64,000 nucleotides of DNA from CAVQCT01 sp964371785 (GTDB lineage: Bacteria > Zixibacteria > MSB-5A5 > GN15 > FEB-12): NCBI GenBank assembly GCA_964371785.1, contig CAYJOL010000001.1, positions 372,001 to 436,000 of the forward strand. The letters run 5' to 3'. Positions within the stretch are counted from its first letter, which is position 1, and each line of letters begins with the position of its first letter. The position numbers were made by a program, and so were the translations under genes. Below the pieces are notes generated by a model that was not told the origin of the DNA, ran no database searches, and saw only the letters and a program-made list of their open reading frames with translations. Shown piece by piece: positions 1-7,748 of the stretch.

Positions 1-609
1 ATCGTCAAACCGTTTCGCGTCAAGGAATCGCCGTTCCAAATGGAATGCCTTGTCAGGCACATCATAAACCTCGGCGACACGAACGCATCGGGGAATCTTA
101 TAGTCTGTGAAGTCGTCCTGTTTCATATCGAAGAGACCCTGTTTCGGGACGGCATCATTCAACCGGACCTGATCGATTTGGTTGGCCGAAACAGCGGAGA
201 TTACTATACAAGGGCTACCGGCGATGCCATCTTTACACTACCCAAGCCGGCCACAGGCGCCGCTGTCGGATATGACCAACTTCCCGGCTTCATAAAACAA
301 TCTTCCGTCCTGACCGGCAATGACCTGGGCAATCTGGCTACTGCTGATTCGATTCCCTCTCGCGATGATGTACTTGAATTCGTGAATAGTTTTACCCTGA
401 CTGGCGCTACCGAACATCTTTTCGATGAATTCTTTGACGCCGGCGACTATCATAGCATGCTTTCAGCGGCCATATCGTTGGCTCAGATTGAACACCCTGA
501 GGCGGTTAAATCTTTGGAACTCACGGCGAAAGTCGCGCTGTCCCAGATGGACCGCGATACTGCGTGGAAAGCGCTCATATATGCTGGTATAATCGCCGGT
601 CATCTGTAA
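1..609 (+). CDS. Flavin reductase family protein, 5' truncated by window edge
   Basis: The frame is open from base 1 (IVKPFRVKESPFQ precedes the first Met at 40), so the true start lies outside the window. The visible 202 residues match the C-terminal half of flavin-reductase-like FMN-binding proteins: the line LECxVxxIxxLGD...GNLxxGEV is recognisable as MECLVRHIINLGDTN..GNLIVCEVV. It is followed by a GDYYTRATGDAIF segment and by LPGFIKQSSVLTGNDLGNLA. Members of this family bind FMN and reduce it or use it in oxidoreduction. A tail of about 100 residues beyond the usual domain end looks helical and has no motif I know. The gene lies 29 bp upstream of acetoacetyl-CoA synthetase on the same strand, so co-transcription is likely. 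The family is fairly sure; the substrate is unknown. Confidence 0.8.
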   Translation: MVKPFRVKESPFQMECLVRHIINLGDTNASGNLIVCEVVLFHIEETLFRDGIIQPDLIDLVGRNSGDYYTRATGDAIFTLPKPATGAAVGYDQLPGFIKQSSVLTGNDLGNLATADSIPSRDDVLEFVNSFTLTGATEHLFDEFFDAGDYHSMLSAAISLAQIEHPEAVKSLELTAKVALSQMDRDTAWKALIYAGIIAGHL

Positions 610-638
610 ATCACCATCGACAAATTTAGGGTCCAACC

Positions 639-2603
639 GTGCCAGCTCACATTCTACCCCAGTCCCCAATCTGGTCCCCCTCACGACCTCGCATCGATAA
701 TTCAAATATGCGGAAGTTCCTCGACTACGTGAATGGACGAGGGTGTCAGCAGCATGAGGATTATGCCGACCTTTACCAGTGGTCGGTTACCGAAATAGAC
801 GATTTCTGGCGGACTATCTGGGACTACTCCCGTATAATACACTCTGGGCGATTCACGGATGTACGGGAAGGCAACGATATTAGAACAGCGTCCTGGTTTC
901 CCGGCGCCCGCCTGAACTTCGCGGAAAACCTGCTTCGCTATCGTGATAACCGCCGGGCAACCTCCTACTGGAGCGAAGACTCGTCCCCAATCTATCTTAC
1001 TTATGCAGAAGTTTATAATCTTGTCGCTCGCTGTGCGTGCGGCCTGAGACGGTTGGGGGTGCAAAAGGGCGACCGCGTCGCCGCTTTCATCGCCAACATC
1101 CCCGAGGCCATCATCGGTATGCTGGCTGCCACGAGTATCGGAGCCATCTGGTCATCGTGTTCGCCTGATTTCGGCTTCCAGGGTGTACTCGACCGTTTCG
1201 GCCAGATTGAACCCAAGGTCCTCATCACGGCAAACGGATATCAGTATCATGGTAAACAAATCAGCTCCATGGACACGGTCCGCAGCATCAGCGAAACGAT
1301 CTCCTCTATAGAAAAGATAGTCATAATTCCCAAACTGGCATCACCAGTACAGGCGGCAGGTACAGAATCGATATCATGGGACACTTTGCTTAAGAACGAC
1401 GCAAGTGAAATTGAGTTCGAGCAATTGCCCTTTGATCATCCGGTCTACATCATGTATTCGTCCGGGACAACCGGTGTGCCGAAATGTATTGTCCATGGAG
1501 CCGGTGGCACTTTGCTCCAGCACTATAAGGAGCTTGTACTTCATACGGACCTTCAACGTGACGACACGATCACCTATTACACTACCTGTGGTTGGATGAT
1601 GTGGAACTGGCTGGTCAGCTCATTGATGGCGGGAGCGACCGTATTTCTTTATGACGGCTCCCCCTCCTACCCCGATCTCAGCATACTGTTTCAAGCGATA
1701 GAACGAGAGAAGATTACTATATTCGGAACCAGCCCCAAGTTTATCTCATCGTGTGGGAACGCCGGTCTCAAGCCCGGTGAGTTGCACAACCTTTCCAGCC
1801 TGAGGACCATACTCTCTACCGGGGCGCCGCTTTCCATTGCTGATTTCGAATATGTCTATCGCCGTATCAATCCCGATATCCAGTTGTCCTCAATATCCGG
1901 TGGAACCGATATTATATCCTGTTTTATGCTGGGGAATCCGATGCTTCCGGTGTACCGCGGCGAACTGCAATGCCGCGGACTGGGCATGAAAGTCGAAACC
2001 TACAATGACAGCGGTGAGTCAGTGATCAACGAAGTTGGTGAACTCGTCTGTACGGCCCCGTTTCCTTCGCGCCCGGTCTGTTTCTGGAACGACCCTGACG
2101 GCGACAAATACCAAAGCGCCTACTTCAACCATTTCCCCGGTGTCTGGCGGCACGGCGATTATATCCTGATCAATGATCATGGTGCGGTGGTTGTCTATGG
2201 CCGATCGGATGCGACTTTGAATCCGGGTGGTGTGAGAATCGGCACGGCGGAGATTTACGGCCCGGTGGAATCGATGCCCGAGATTGAGGAATGTGTCGTT
2301 ATCGGCCAGAAATTTGAAGACGACATCCGTATCGTGCTCTTCGTTGTGCCCAAAACCGGAGTGACGCTGGATGAGACACTGAAGCGGAAGATTCGCGAAC
2401 GGATTCGAAGTGAACGAAGCCCGCGCCATGTGCCCAACATTATCCTGCCTATAACACAGGTCCCCAGGACAATAAATGGTAAGAAGGTCGAAGTTGCGGT
2501 AACCAGGGTTGTGCACGGCCTGGATGTACCGAATCGCGATGCTCTTGCCAATCCTGAATCACTTTCGCAATTTATTGACATACCGGAACTTAGGACCGCC
2601 TGA
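639..2603 (+). CDS. aacS: Acetoacetyl-CoA synthetase (acetoacetate-CoA ligase)
   Basis: Cytosolic acyl-adenylate-forming enzyme that activates acetoacetate with ATP and CoA to acetoacetyl-CoA. The 654 residues match the usual family length. The N-terminus (PIWSPSRPRIDNSNMRKFLDYV) is the typical acetoacetyl-CoA synthetase opening. The P-loop YSSGTTGVPKCIVHGAGG lies near residues 273-290, followed by the family's LLQHYKE and TTCGWMMWNWLVSSL segments. The adenylation motif YGRSDATLNPGGVRIGTAEIY and the C-terminal catalytic lysine region (PRTINGKKVEV, near residue 613) are intact. The start is GTG at 639, with a weak AGGG upstream. Its position just before an aromatic amino acid hydroxylase is sensible, because phenylalanine/tyrosine breakdown by the homogentisate route ends in fumarate and acetoacetate. 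That link is inference, as the intermediate enzymes are not in the window. Confidence 0.93.
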   Translation: MPAHILPQSPIWSPSRPRIDNSNMRKFLDYVNGRGCQQHEDYADLYQWSVTEIDDFWRTIWDYSRIIHSGRFTDVREGNDIRTASWFPGARLNFAENLLRYRDNRRATSYWSEDSSPIYLTYAEVYNLVARCACGLRRLGVQKGDRVAAFIANIPEAIIGMLAATSIGAIWSSCSPDFGFQGVLDRFGQIEPKVLITANGYQYHGKQISSMDTVRSISETISSIEKIVIIPKLASPVQAAGTESISWDTLLKNDASEIEFEQLPFDHPVYIMYSSGTTGVPKCIVHGAGGTLLQHYKELVLHTDLQRDDTITYYTTCGWMMWNWLVSSLMAGATVFLYDGSPSYPDLSILFQAIEREKITIFGTSPKFISSCGNAGLKPGELHNLSSLRTILSTGAPLSIADFEYVYRRINPDIQLSSISGGTDIISCFMLGNPMLPVYRGELQCRGLGMKVETYNDSGESVINEVGELVCTAPFPSRPVCFWNDPDGDKYQSAYFNHFPGVWRHGDYILINDHGAVVVYGRSDATLNPGGVRIGTAEIYGPVESMPEIEECVVIGQKFEDDIRIVLFVVPKTGVTLDETLKRKIRERIRSERSPRHVPNIILPITQVPRTINGKKVEVAVTRVVHGLDVPNRDALANPESLSQFIDIPELRTA

Positions 2604-2696
2604 CCCTGTTCTGGAATTACCTCCGTACAAACACTTCTTGCCCCCCGGGGTATAAGATGTATATTGATTATGGAGTTTATCGAGGTATTTAGTCAC

Positions 2697-2711
2697 TTAT
2701 CCTGAGGATAA
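2697..2711. promoter_or_regulatory. Perfect inverted repeat upstream of the aromatic amino acid hydroxylase gene
   Basis: TTATCCT-G-AGGATAA is a 7-bp perfect inverted repeat with a single central base. It ends 21 bp before the hydroxylase ATG. A TATAAG box at 2651-2656 upstream could be a -10 element, with a poor -35, which would put the palindrome in the transcribed leader at an operator-like position. The binding protein is unknown; the sequence is not a TyrR/PhhR box (TGTAAA-N6-TTTACA). Confidence 0.35.
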
Positions 2712-2732
2712 CTTACGATAAGGCAGAAATGT

Positions 2733-4568
2733 ATGCAAAACCCCAGAACCACGCAAACGACGACATCACCAAGAACCGAAGCAGCGCCCTCAACCGTCTC
2801 CGACTCATACCGCCGATTAATGGATAACGAGATAGTCAAGAAGCTACCTCAGCATCTCAAACAGTTCATTGTCGATCAAAATTATATCGCCTATACAGCG
2901 CAGGACCACTCCGTCTGGCGCTATGTACTCAGGCAAAACCGCCGCTTCCTTATCGAGTACGCCCACAAAATCTACTTTGAAGGTCTGGAAAAAACCGGGC
3001 TGAAGATAGAAGCGATCCCGAGCATAATTGAAATGAATGACATACTCTCTAAAATTGGCTGGGCGGCGGTGACAGTCGACGGTTTCATTCCCCCGGCGGC
3101 GTTCATGGAATTTCAAGCCCACCGTGTGCTGGTGATAGCTTCAGATATGCGGCAGATACATCATATTGAATACACGCCCAGTCCGGACATCATTCATGAA
3201 GCGGCCGGTCATGCTCCGGTAATTGCCGATGCCACTTACGCCGAGTATCTCCGCCGTATCGGGTACATTGGCTCGAAAGCTATGTCTTCGAAGAAAGATT
3301 ACGAGCTGTATGAGGCTATCCGCATGCTTTCGCTGTTGAAAGAGCAGCGCGATGCCGACCCTCTGGAAGTCAAACGGGCCGAGGAGAGTGTTCTCTACAA
3401 GCAATCCCACCTCGGCAAACCGTCGGAAATGGCACTCTTAAGCCGCCTGCACTGGTGGACTGTCGAGTACGGTCTGATCGGCACACTGGAGAATCCCAAG
3501 ATCTACGGCGCCGGTCTGCTCAGTTCCATAGGTGAAGCGGCGCACTGCTTCACTGACGAAGTGAAAAAACTCCCTTATACCTCTGAAACGGCTCAGTTCG
3601 CTTTCGATATCACTACCATGCAGCCGCAGCTGTTTGTCACCCCAGACTTCGATCACCTGATCGACATCCTCGAGAAATTCGCGGATACGATGGCTTTCCG
3701 TCAGGGTGGAATTCGAGGTATCCGTAAGGCAATCGAGTGCGAAAATACCGCCACTTGCGAATATAGTTCCGGTGTCCAGGCTTCCGGTACATTCACGGAA
3801 GTGTTCATCGATGATTCGGGCGATCCGATTTATATCAAGACCGCCGGGCCCTCGAGTCTGGCTTATGAATACCAGGAGCTTCCCGGACACGGCAAGGACT
3901 ATCATAGCGATGGTTTCGGTTCTCCCGTGGGTAATGTCAAGGGAGTCGACGGGGCGTTTTACAGACTTTCCGAAACGCAGTTACGCCAACATAACATTGT
4001 CGAAGGGTCTCACACGAGATTGGAGTTTGAGTCTGACGTGGTAGTTGACGGACGGTTAGCCAAAGTCGAGCGCAGGGATGGCAAAATCATTCTGATGACC
4101 TTCGAGGATTGCCAGGTAGAATATCGAGGACAGGTTCTGTTCGAACGCGGGTGGGGGAGCTATGACATGGCTGTAGGCGACGCTATCGTTTCAGTTTACG
4201 CCGGTGCCGCCGACAAGGACGCGTACCAGCAGCCGTCAACTGTCTCCAAGCGACGGACGGTTAAGTTCGAGTATTCGCCGGAGCAACACGACCTGTTTGA
4301 ACTGTACCGGAAAGTCCGCAACTATCGCGAGAAAGATGCTGACGGTTCTCTACTTCCACTCGTATGGGCCGACCTCAAGGAAACACATCCTAACGACTGG
4401 CTGCTTCCGCTGGAGATTCTTGAGTTACTTACCCGTGATAATCTTTACCTGGAACTGCGCAAGGTAATCCGTGGTTTTCTCATACAAAAAGCACAGACAC
4501 AACGGGAATATACAAAACTTATCGAAGACGGACTCTATTTGATTGACCATCCCGAGGCGATCAAGTAA
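2733..4568 (+). CDS. phhA: Pterin-dependent aromatic amino acid hydroxylase (phenylalanine 4-monooxygenase-like), long form
   Basis: Non-haem iron enzyme that uses O2 and tetrahydropterin, most likely to convert phenylalanine to tyrosine. The catalytic domain occupies about residues 30-330. Iron ligands are visible: His155 and His160 in TPSPDIIHEAAGHAPVIAD, and Glu245 in HWWTVEYGLIG. At 611 residues it is roughly twice the usual bacterial enzyme (about 260-300). The extra C-terminal half, from about residue 340, contains a segment with TFTEVFIDDSGDPIYIKTAGPS and then FRVR-like beta-rich and helical stretches that I do not recognise. No N-terminal ACT regulatory domain is evident. The next gene encodes the matching 4a-carbinolamine dehydratase, and the opposing operon supplies pterin biosynthesis. 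Substrate preference (Phe, Tyr or Trp) cannot be fixed from sequence alone. Confidence 0.88.
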   Translation: MQNPRTTQTTTSPRTEAAPSTVSDSYRRLMDNEIVKKLPQHLKQFIVDQNYIAYTAQDHSVWRYVLRQNRRFLIEYAHKIYFEGLEKTGLKIEAIPSIIEMNDILSKIGWAAVTVDGFIPPAAFMEFQAHRVLVIASDMRQIHHIEYTPSPDIIHEAAGHAPVIADATYAEYLRRIGYIGSKAMSSKKDYELYEAIRMLSLLKEQRDADPLEVKRAEESVLYKQSHLGKPSEMALLSRLHWWTVEYGLIGTLENPKIYGAGLLSSIGEAAHCFTDEVKKLPYTSETAQFAFDITTMQPQLFVTPDFDHLIDILEKFADTMAFRQGGIRGIRKAIECENTATCEYSSGVQASGTFTEVFIDDSGDPIYIKTAGPSSLAYEYQELPGHGKDYHSDGFGSPVGNVKGVDGAFYRLSETQLRQHNIVEGSHTRLEFESDVVVDGRLAKVERRDGKIILMTFEDCQVEYRGQVLFERGWGSYDMAVGDAIVSVYAGAADKDAYQQPSTVSKRRTVKFEYSPEQHDLFELYRKVRNYREKDADGSLLPLVWADLKETHPNDWLLPLEILELLTRDNLYLELRKVIRGFLIQKAQTQREYTKLIEDGLYLIDHPEAIK

Positions 4569-4587
4569 TAAAGGGAAATCAACAAAG

Positions 4588-4923
4588 ATGGAAGATTTGA
4601 AGACCAGGCATTGCGTCCCGTGCGAGGGCGGGATCGACCCGCTGACACGAGCCGAGTTTGCCGGATATCTCGAGCAGATTGTAGATTGGCAAGTAAAGGA
4701 CTCTGACAAGAAAATTGAGCGGGAGTTTCAGTTCCGGGACTTCCCGGAGGCTTTGAAATTCGTCAACTCGGTTGGAGAAATCGCCGAAGATGAAGGCCAC
4801 CACCCGGACATCTATCTGTACAGCTGGAATAAAGTGCGTATCACGCTATACACCCATGCAATTGGCGGGCTGTCAATCAACGACTTCGTAGTCGCATCCC
4901 GGGTCGACCGGATTAAATTGTGA
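4588..4923 (+). CDS. phhB: 4a-hydroxytetrahydrobiopterin dehydratase (pterin carbinolamine dehydratase)
   Basis: Small cytosolic enzyme that dehydrates the 4a-hydroxypterin left by aromatic amino acid hydroxylases so that the cofactor can be recycled. The ATG at 4588 is preferred (111 residues) because a GGGA ribosome site sits just upstream and the protein then begins MEDLKTRHCVPCEGG, as in relatives; the frame stays open further upstream to 4543 inside the hydroxylase gene. The signature EDEGHHPDIYLYSWNKVRI and the C-terminal HAIGGLSINDFVVA are intact. It lies 19 bp after the hydroxylase stop codon, so the two are almost certainly co-transcribed and functionally coupled. Confidence 0.95.
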   Translation: MEDLKTRHCVPCEGGIDPLTRAEFAGYLEQIVDWQVKDSDKKIEREFQFRDFPEALKFVNSVGEIAEDEGHHPDIYLYSWNKVRITLYTHAIGGLSINDFVVASRVDRIKL

Positions 4924-4936
4924 CCGAGAATTGTCA

Positions 4937-4954
4937 ATTCGCGCACGTGCGAAT
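4937..4954. terminator. Hairpin between convergent pterin genes
   Basis: ATTCGC-GCACGT-GCGAAT forms a 6-bp stem with a 6-nt loop, extendable by GTC/GAC with one bulged A. It sits in the 39-bp gap between convergent phhB and SDR stops and could stop transcription from both sides. It has no T-tract, so termination is only suggested. Confidence 0.35.
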
Positions 4955-4962
4955 GACCATGA

Positions 4963-5655
4963 TCACAATTTTCCCGCGATATTACCAAGAGTGATGTTTT
5001 CTACAAGCACAGATGTGGGCCGTTCGACCGCATAAAGCACCGCACCAGCCACCTCCTCAGCTGCCAGCATCTTTGCTTTCGGCCAGGTACCTTCGATCTT
5101 ATCCCACATTTCAGTACTCGTGGCGGCCGGATAGATGTTGATGACACGAAGGCCGCGCTCTCGAAGCTCTTCACGAATGCTCCGCATGAAACCATCGAGC
5201 GCGAACTTACTCATACAGTAGCTCGACCAGTTGGGAATACCGGAAGTCGCTGCAATTGAGAGAATGTTCACGATGGAAGCACCGTGAGACATGACCGGCA
5301 AGAGCTTCTTCGCCAGAAGGAATGGCGCGGTTATGTTCACCGCGACAGTCTTGTGCCACTCCTCAAGCGTGAGTTCCTCGAATGGTTTTACAAAAGCCAC
5401 GCCGGCGCAGTTTACCAGGACGTGAGGCGGTACGAATTCCACTCCGTTGACCAGTGCATCGACACCCCGGGGCTCACTCAAATCAGCGACCACAGGTATC
5501 GCTTTGCCTTTGGCTTGTTGCACCTGGCGACAACTCTCAGCGAGGTCTTCGACATGGCGACCCTGGAGCACCAGGTTGTAACCGGCAGCCCCCAGGCGTA
5601 CAGCTATCGCCCGTCCGATTCCCCTGCTTGCTCCCGTTATTATTCCGTTTTTCAC
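4963..5655 (-). CDS. Short-chain dehydrogenase/reductase, possible sepiapterin or dihydropteridine reductase
   Basis: Classical SDR of 230 residues. It has the NAD(P)-binding glycine motif TGASRGIG (residues 7-14), the NCAG motif (82-85), a structural Asn107, and the catalytic Ser133, Tyr146 and Lys150 (SSYCMSKFAL). It is the last gene of a minus-strand run folE - PTPS homologue - SDR, with 26 bp after the PTPS gene. In tetrahydrobiopterin synthesis the step after 6-pyruvoyl-tetrahydropterin synthase is reduction of the side chain by sepiapterin reductase, itself an SDR, and quinonoid dihydropterin reductase is also an SDR. Context therefore suggests a pterin reductase. Fold and cofactor are sure; the pterin assignment is inference. 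Confidence 0.85.
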   Translation of the reverse strand: MKNGIITGASRGIGRAIAVRLGAAGYNLVLQGRHVEDLAESCRQVQQAKGKAIPVVADLSEPRGVDALVNGVEFVPPHVLVNCAGVAFVKPFEELTLEEWHKTVAVNITAPFLLAKKLLPVMSHGASIVNILSIAATSGIPNWSSYCMSKFALDGFMRSIREELRERGLRVINIYPAATSTEMWDKIEGTWPKAKMLAAEEVAGAVLYAVERPTSVLVENITLGNIAGKL

Positions 5656-5681
5656 AGCGGTGTCACTCCTTGCAATTGAAA

Positions 5682-6905
5682 TCAGTTCGCTTCCCGTCGC
5701 AGAGTAAAGCGGTTATTGGGCGTCTCCCATAATCGGAGTCGTTTCAGATTGCCGGAAACATAAGACGACATTTTGTCCCATAGCAGACCGACGATATTTT
5801 CACCGGTAGTCGGTTTGCCCTCAAAGTCACGGGTCTCAAGATTGAGATGCTTATAGTTCCAGGGCTTAAGAACCGCGTACATCTCCGCTCGAATTCTATC
5901 CAACTGAATCAAAGTCCCTGATCTTACGTCAAGACTGCCGTCGAGCGTGCTTTCCACCCTGTACAAGTGACCGTGTCCTTTTGGATTGTTACATTTTCCG
6001 TAGGTGGCCACATTCTCGCTTTCCGACAGATGCGCGGCATGAAGTCGATGGGCCGCGTAGAACCAGTCCGTGAGCCCCGCCGAATATCGCGTCTGATTAT
6101 CGTATTCGCAGAAGAACCAGTCATTTTCGTATAGGCGAACCCGGCTAACGGGCAGCAGGGATCTGAGTTCCTCAAAGAGCACCCTGGCCAGAACTTCGGT
6201 GGTCATCGGAACACCCTTCAATGTAGGCAAGTCCGTGTTCAGATTGCGATGGTCATATCGGAGTCTGAGGTCATTCATACTTTTCCATATCTCTGTCTCC
6301 GGAAGCATCATCCCACTCTCATCATCGATATCTCCGGCCAGCGTTACCCTGAGTCTGTAATTGTGTCCGTGTCCGGAACGCGAGGCCGCGATACCAAACA
6401 GAGCATCATTCTCCGCTTCGCTGAGATGCGGTGAAAAAGTTCGGCGAGCCGCCGAGAATTCAAGCCAGATATGTCGTTCCACTCGTCCATCAGCATACGC
6501 GGTCGATTCACTCCAGGGAGATTCTTCCAGGTGACAGGCTACTGGAACGGCGGTATCATCCTTGAAAAACGGCTGCGCCTCCAAGAGAAGCTGTCTACTG
6601 ATGTTTTCCGGGGTGGGAACAAGCCGGTCAAACGGCGGCGAATCTTCATTGAGAAAGCGGTGATCGTAACGGGGAAACAGGTGCTTTCTGATTCGGTCCT
6701 TGATAATGCTCACATTCATCATCATGCCGTTACGGTCGACCACCGGTCCGTGAAAGACAAAATATGCTATGAAGTTATGGCCATGTCCCCAGCGTCCCTG
6801 AGATTCCTGACCGAAATAGTTAAGATTCTTCTGTTCGGACCAGGCTTTTTGCCAAAGGCGGTGCGATGTCGACAGTTCGAATCTCTTGCTAATAGTCAGG
6901 TACAT
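5682..6905 (-). CDS. Triple-domain 6-pyruvoyl-tetrahydropterin synthase / QueD-like protein
   Basis: Three tandem PTPS/QueD domains in one 407-residue chain (about 1-135, 143-275 and 280-407); the usual protein is a single domain of 120-150 residues. Domain 1 keeps the zinc histidines (His15, His41, His43) and Asp81-His82, but has Ser35 at the catalytic Cys position. Domain 2 has lost the first zinc His (Arg154) and the Cys (Ala173) but keeps Asp218-His219. Domain 3 has the Cys (Cys305 in GKCNNPKGHGH) and zinc His286/311/313, but Asn350-Tyr351 replaces the Asp-His pair. The pterin-anchoring Glu is present in all three (100, 237, 369). Canonical PTPS is a hexamer with active sites at subunit interfaces, so the domains may complement one another. 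It starts 5 bp after folE. Confidence 0.88.
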   Translation of the reverse strand: MYLTISKRFELSTSHRLWQKAWSEQKNLNYFGQESQGRWGHGHNFIAYFVFHGPVVDRNGMMMNVSIIKDRIRKHLFPRYDHRFLNEDSPPFDRLVPTPENISRQLLLEAQPFFKDDTAVPVACHLEESPWSESTAYADGRVERHIWLEFSAARRTFSPHLSEAENDALFGIAASRSGHGHNYRLRVTLAGDIDDESGMMLPETEIWKSMNDLRLRYDHRNLNTDLPTLKGVPMTTEVLARVLFEELRSLLPVSRVRLYENDWFFCEYDNQTRYSAGLTDWFYAAHRLHAAHLSESENVATYGKCNNPKGHGHLYRVESTLDGSLDVRSGTLIQLDRIRAEMYAVLKPWNYKHLNLETRDFEGKPTTGENIVGLLWDKMSSYVSGNLKRLRLWETPNNRFTLRREAN

Positions 6906-6910
6906 TTTGG

Positions 6911-7456
6911 CTATCTAATGAGGCTGAAGAACTCGCTTCGAGTGGACGGGTCCTCGTGAAATTCACCCAAGACACAGGATGTCGTCATGATTGAATTCTG
7001 CTTTTGCACGCCCCGCATCATCATACACAAATGCTGGGCTTCGATTACCACTGCAACACCCTGAGCATCGGTATATTTCTGAATCGTCTCGGCTATCTGC
7101 TTAGTCAGCGATTCCTGGATCTGGAGGCGCCTCGCGAAAACATCTACTATCCGGGCAACCTTCGACAATCCCAGCACTTTGCCGTTAGGAATGTAAGCGA
7201 CATGACACTTGCCGATAAACGGCAACAGATGATGCTCGCAGAGTGAGTACAATTCGATGTTCTTAACCAGGATTATTTCACTGCTGTCGGAATCGAACAG
7301 AGCGTTGTTCACCACTTCGTCGATATCCTCATGATAGCCTTTGGTCAAAAACTGTATCGCTTTGGCCGCCCGTTTGGGAGTATCTTTGAGTCCCTGGCGA
7401 TTCAGGTCCTCTCCTATACCCTCGATGAGCTGCCGATAGAGCTGTTCTAATTCCAT
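6911..7456 (-). CDS. folE: GTP cyclohydrolase I
   Basis: Converts GTP to 7,8-dihydroneopterin triphosphate, the first step of folate and tetrahydropterin synthesis. The length (181 residues) is typical. Zinc and active-site motifs are intact: LCEHHLLPFIGKCHVAYIP and the later AQHLCMMMRGVQ. The SD-like AAGGTGAG lies 6 nt before the ATG. It heads a minus-strand operon with the triple PTPS homologue and an SDR, so here it probably feeds a biopterin-like cofactor for the hydroxylase encoded on the opposite strand rather than only folate. A short palindrome lies just upstream (7475-7487). Confidence 0.96.
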   Translation of the reverse strand: MELEQLYRQLIEGIGEDLNRQGLKDTPKRAAKAIQFLTKGYHEDIDEVVNNALFDSDSSEIILVKNIELYSLCEHHLLPFIGKCHVAYIPNGKVLGLSKVARIVDVFARRLQIQESLTKQIAETIQKYTDAQGVAVVIEAQHLCMMMRGVQKQNSIMTTSCVLGEFHEDPSTRSEFFSLIR

Positions 7457-7474
7457 GATCTCACCTTATGCTGA

Positions 7475-7487
7475 TAGTGTAACACTA
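7475..7487. promoter_or_regulatory. Inverted repeat in the folE leader/promoter
   Basis: TAGTGT-A-ACACTA (plus strand) is a 6-bp perfect inverted repeat around one base, ending 19 bp upstream of the folE ATG. Its place close to the ribosome site suggests a repressor operator for the pterin operon. It does not resemble the palindrome upstream of the hydroxylase gene, so the two transcripts may have different regulators. Confidence 0.35.
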
Positions 7488-7695
7488 ACCTTTGATATTA
7501 CGGCGCGACCGGCAATTGGCCGGAATCTCTGTAAATAACAGCAAAAGTGCCGCTAAGTTACACAGAATAGGGATTAATTCACTGTCTCACAAGCGAAAAG
7601 GCTCTACTGGTCTCCCGAACCGGATTGATGTCTTAAATCGTTGACGGGTAATTGATAGATGAATAAACAGCCAATCTGCCACCGGTCATATCTGC

Positions 7696-7722
7696 AAAAA
7701 AAAGGCCCCGCGACGCGGGGCC
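7696..7722 (-). terminator. Rho-independent terminator of the sigma-CHAT-subtilase operon
   Basis: On the minus strand an 8-bp GC-only stem (GGCCCCGC / GCGGGGCC, loop of 3) is followed directly by eight T residues. It begins 26 bp past the stop codon of the subtilase gene. This is a textbook intrinsic terminator and isolates the operon from folE downstream. Confidence 0.92.
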
Positions 7723-7748
7723 CGATACTTAATACCTCATCACTTCGT

